Shown in pieces: positions 32,571-32,912 of a stretch of DNA of 32,912 nt. This DNA comes from Pseudorhodobacter wandonensis. Its GTDB lineage: Bacteria; Pseudomonadota; Alphaproteobacteria; Rhodobacterales; Rhodobacteraceae. Each line of letters starts with the position of its first letter. Positions within the stretch are counted from its first letter, which is position 1. A model generated the notes under the pieces. The model had not been told where the DNA came from. It saw only the letters and a program-made list of their open reading frames with translations, and did no database searches. A program made the translations under genes and the position numbers. Location of the stretch: the NCBI RefSeq assembly GCF_001202035.1, contig NZ_LGHT01000014.1:1-32912 (forward strand), given 5' to 3'.

Positions 32571-32912
32571 CCGGTCAACTGCGGCAAGAAGGCGGGGCTC
32601 TTTTTCGAACGCACGAAGCAAGGCAACTCTTGCGTAGCCATCGAGGCCAGTGCTGAACATTGCCGCTTTGGCCAGTGGACGTGACTGAGCCGCGGCGATT
32701 GCGGCAAGGCAAAAGAGTCTCACGTCGGGTCTGGGACTTTGAAGGGCAAAGGCCGTATCGGCGCGAACGGACTTGAGCGCCTTGGCATAGGTGGCCGCCC
32801 GCATGGCGCGTCTAAGTTTGTTGGCGCAGTTGGACGTTACCGCACTTTCGAGCAGCCCTGCCCCGCTTCGAGCACGACGAACCAGCTGTTCGGATATTCG
32901 ACTGCGATCAGG
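32541..32912 (-). CDS. Unrecognised protein, C-terminal part, running off the window
   Basis: An open frame enters from the right edge and ends at 32541, at least 123 codons. The visible part is helical, alanine- and arginine-rich (SVRADTAFALQSPRPDVRLF, CLAAIAAAQSRPLAKAAMFS), without a motif I can name. An internal Met at 32804 is probably not the start, since the frame stays open to the edge. The last 10 or so codons lie in the diverged repeat, so the original C-terminus may have been replaced by the insertion. Confidence 0.4.
   Translation of the reverse strand, partial: PDRSRISEQLVRRARSGAGLLESAVTSNCANKLRRAMRAATYAKALKSVRADTAFALQSPRPDVRLFCLAAIAAAQSRPLAKAAMFSTGLDGYARVALLRAFEKEPRLLAAVDRIVLRNRERH

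Noticed and set aside
1-32912. CRISPR array, tRNA or rRNA genes, toxin-antitoxin pair
   Set aside because: I saw no regularly spaced direct repeats, no cloverleaf or rRNA sequence, and no convincing small toxin/antitoxin pair.

Overview
Organism and character. The window is GC-rich alphaproteobacterial DNA. The family resemblances and the use of GTG and TTG starts suit a member of the Rhodobacteraceae (inference; no marker gene is present). It is a mosaic: a broken conjugation (type IV secretion) locus at the left, an intact catabolic island of about 21 kb in the middle, and a pile of damaged transposable elements with a small unrelated locus at the right. This looks like a plasmid or genomic-island setting.

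Left edge (1-2941). A near-perfect 518-bp palindrome carries virB3/virB2 sequence in both orientations. It is followed on the minus strand by virB2, a frameshifted virB1 lytic transglycosylase and a small unknown gene. Two small exported proteins of unknown function lie divergently on the plus strand.

Catabolic island (3330-24507). One minus-strand operon runs from 13590 down to 3330: a VanA-type Rieske oxygenase, its FAD/[2Fe-2S] reductase, a HisC-like aminotransferase, a GlcD-like FAD oxidase, a fusion of an M14-like (DUF2817) hydrolase with an ABC ATPase, a periplasmic binding protein, two permeases and a second Rieske oxygenase. A LysR regulator diverges from it. A second minus-strand operon runs from 21736 down to 14665: hutI, hutH, hutG, hutU, then frmA and gfa for glutathione-dependent formaldehyde oxidation. 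hutF, hutD and the repressor gene hutC follow. Histidine breakdown through HutF/HutG makes formate, not formaldehyde, so frmA/gfa inside a hut operon, next to two Rieske oxygenases, points to oxidative N-demethylation of a methylated histidine derivative feeding histidine into the Hut pathway. A 16-bp palindrome, TTATGT-N4-ACATAA in its best copy, lies just upstream of the ribosome-binding sites of the Rieske operon, of hutF and, in half-degenerate form, of hutD. This ties the two halves into one regulon.

Mobile-element zone (24575-29953). An ISL3-family remnant is followed by a Tn3-family res site, a frameshifted resolvase gene and the first 569 codons of a Tn3 transposase. The transposase is cut by an IS3-family element whose terminal bases supply its stop codon. 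That IS3 element is itself split at its orfA/orfB junction by an IS110-family (IS1111-like) element with subterminal inverted repeats. Its 3' non-coding region contains short segments identical to the element end and to both target flanks, as expected of a bridge (seek) RNA.

Right edge (29954-32912). A FadR/FCD-type GntR regulator is divergent from a flavin-reductase-like gene, with a small unknown gene behind the regulator. Beyond lie a 243-bp element with 19-bp terminal inverted repeats related to the ISL3-remnant end, a scrap of IS3 transposase, a diverged second copy of the repeat, and an unrecognised gene running off the window.
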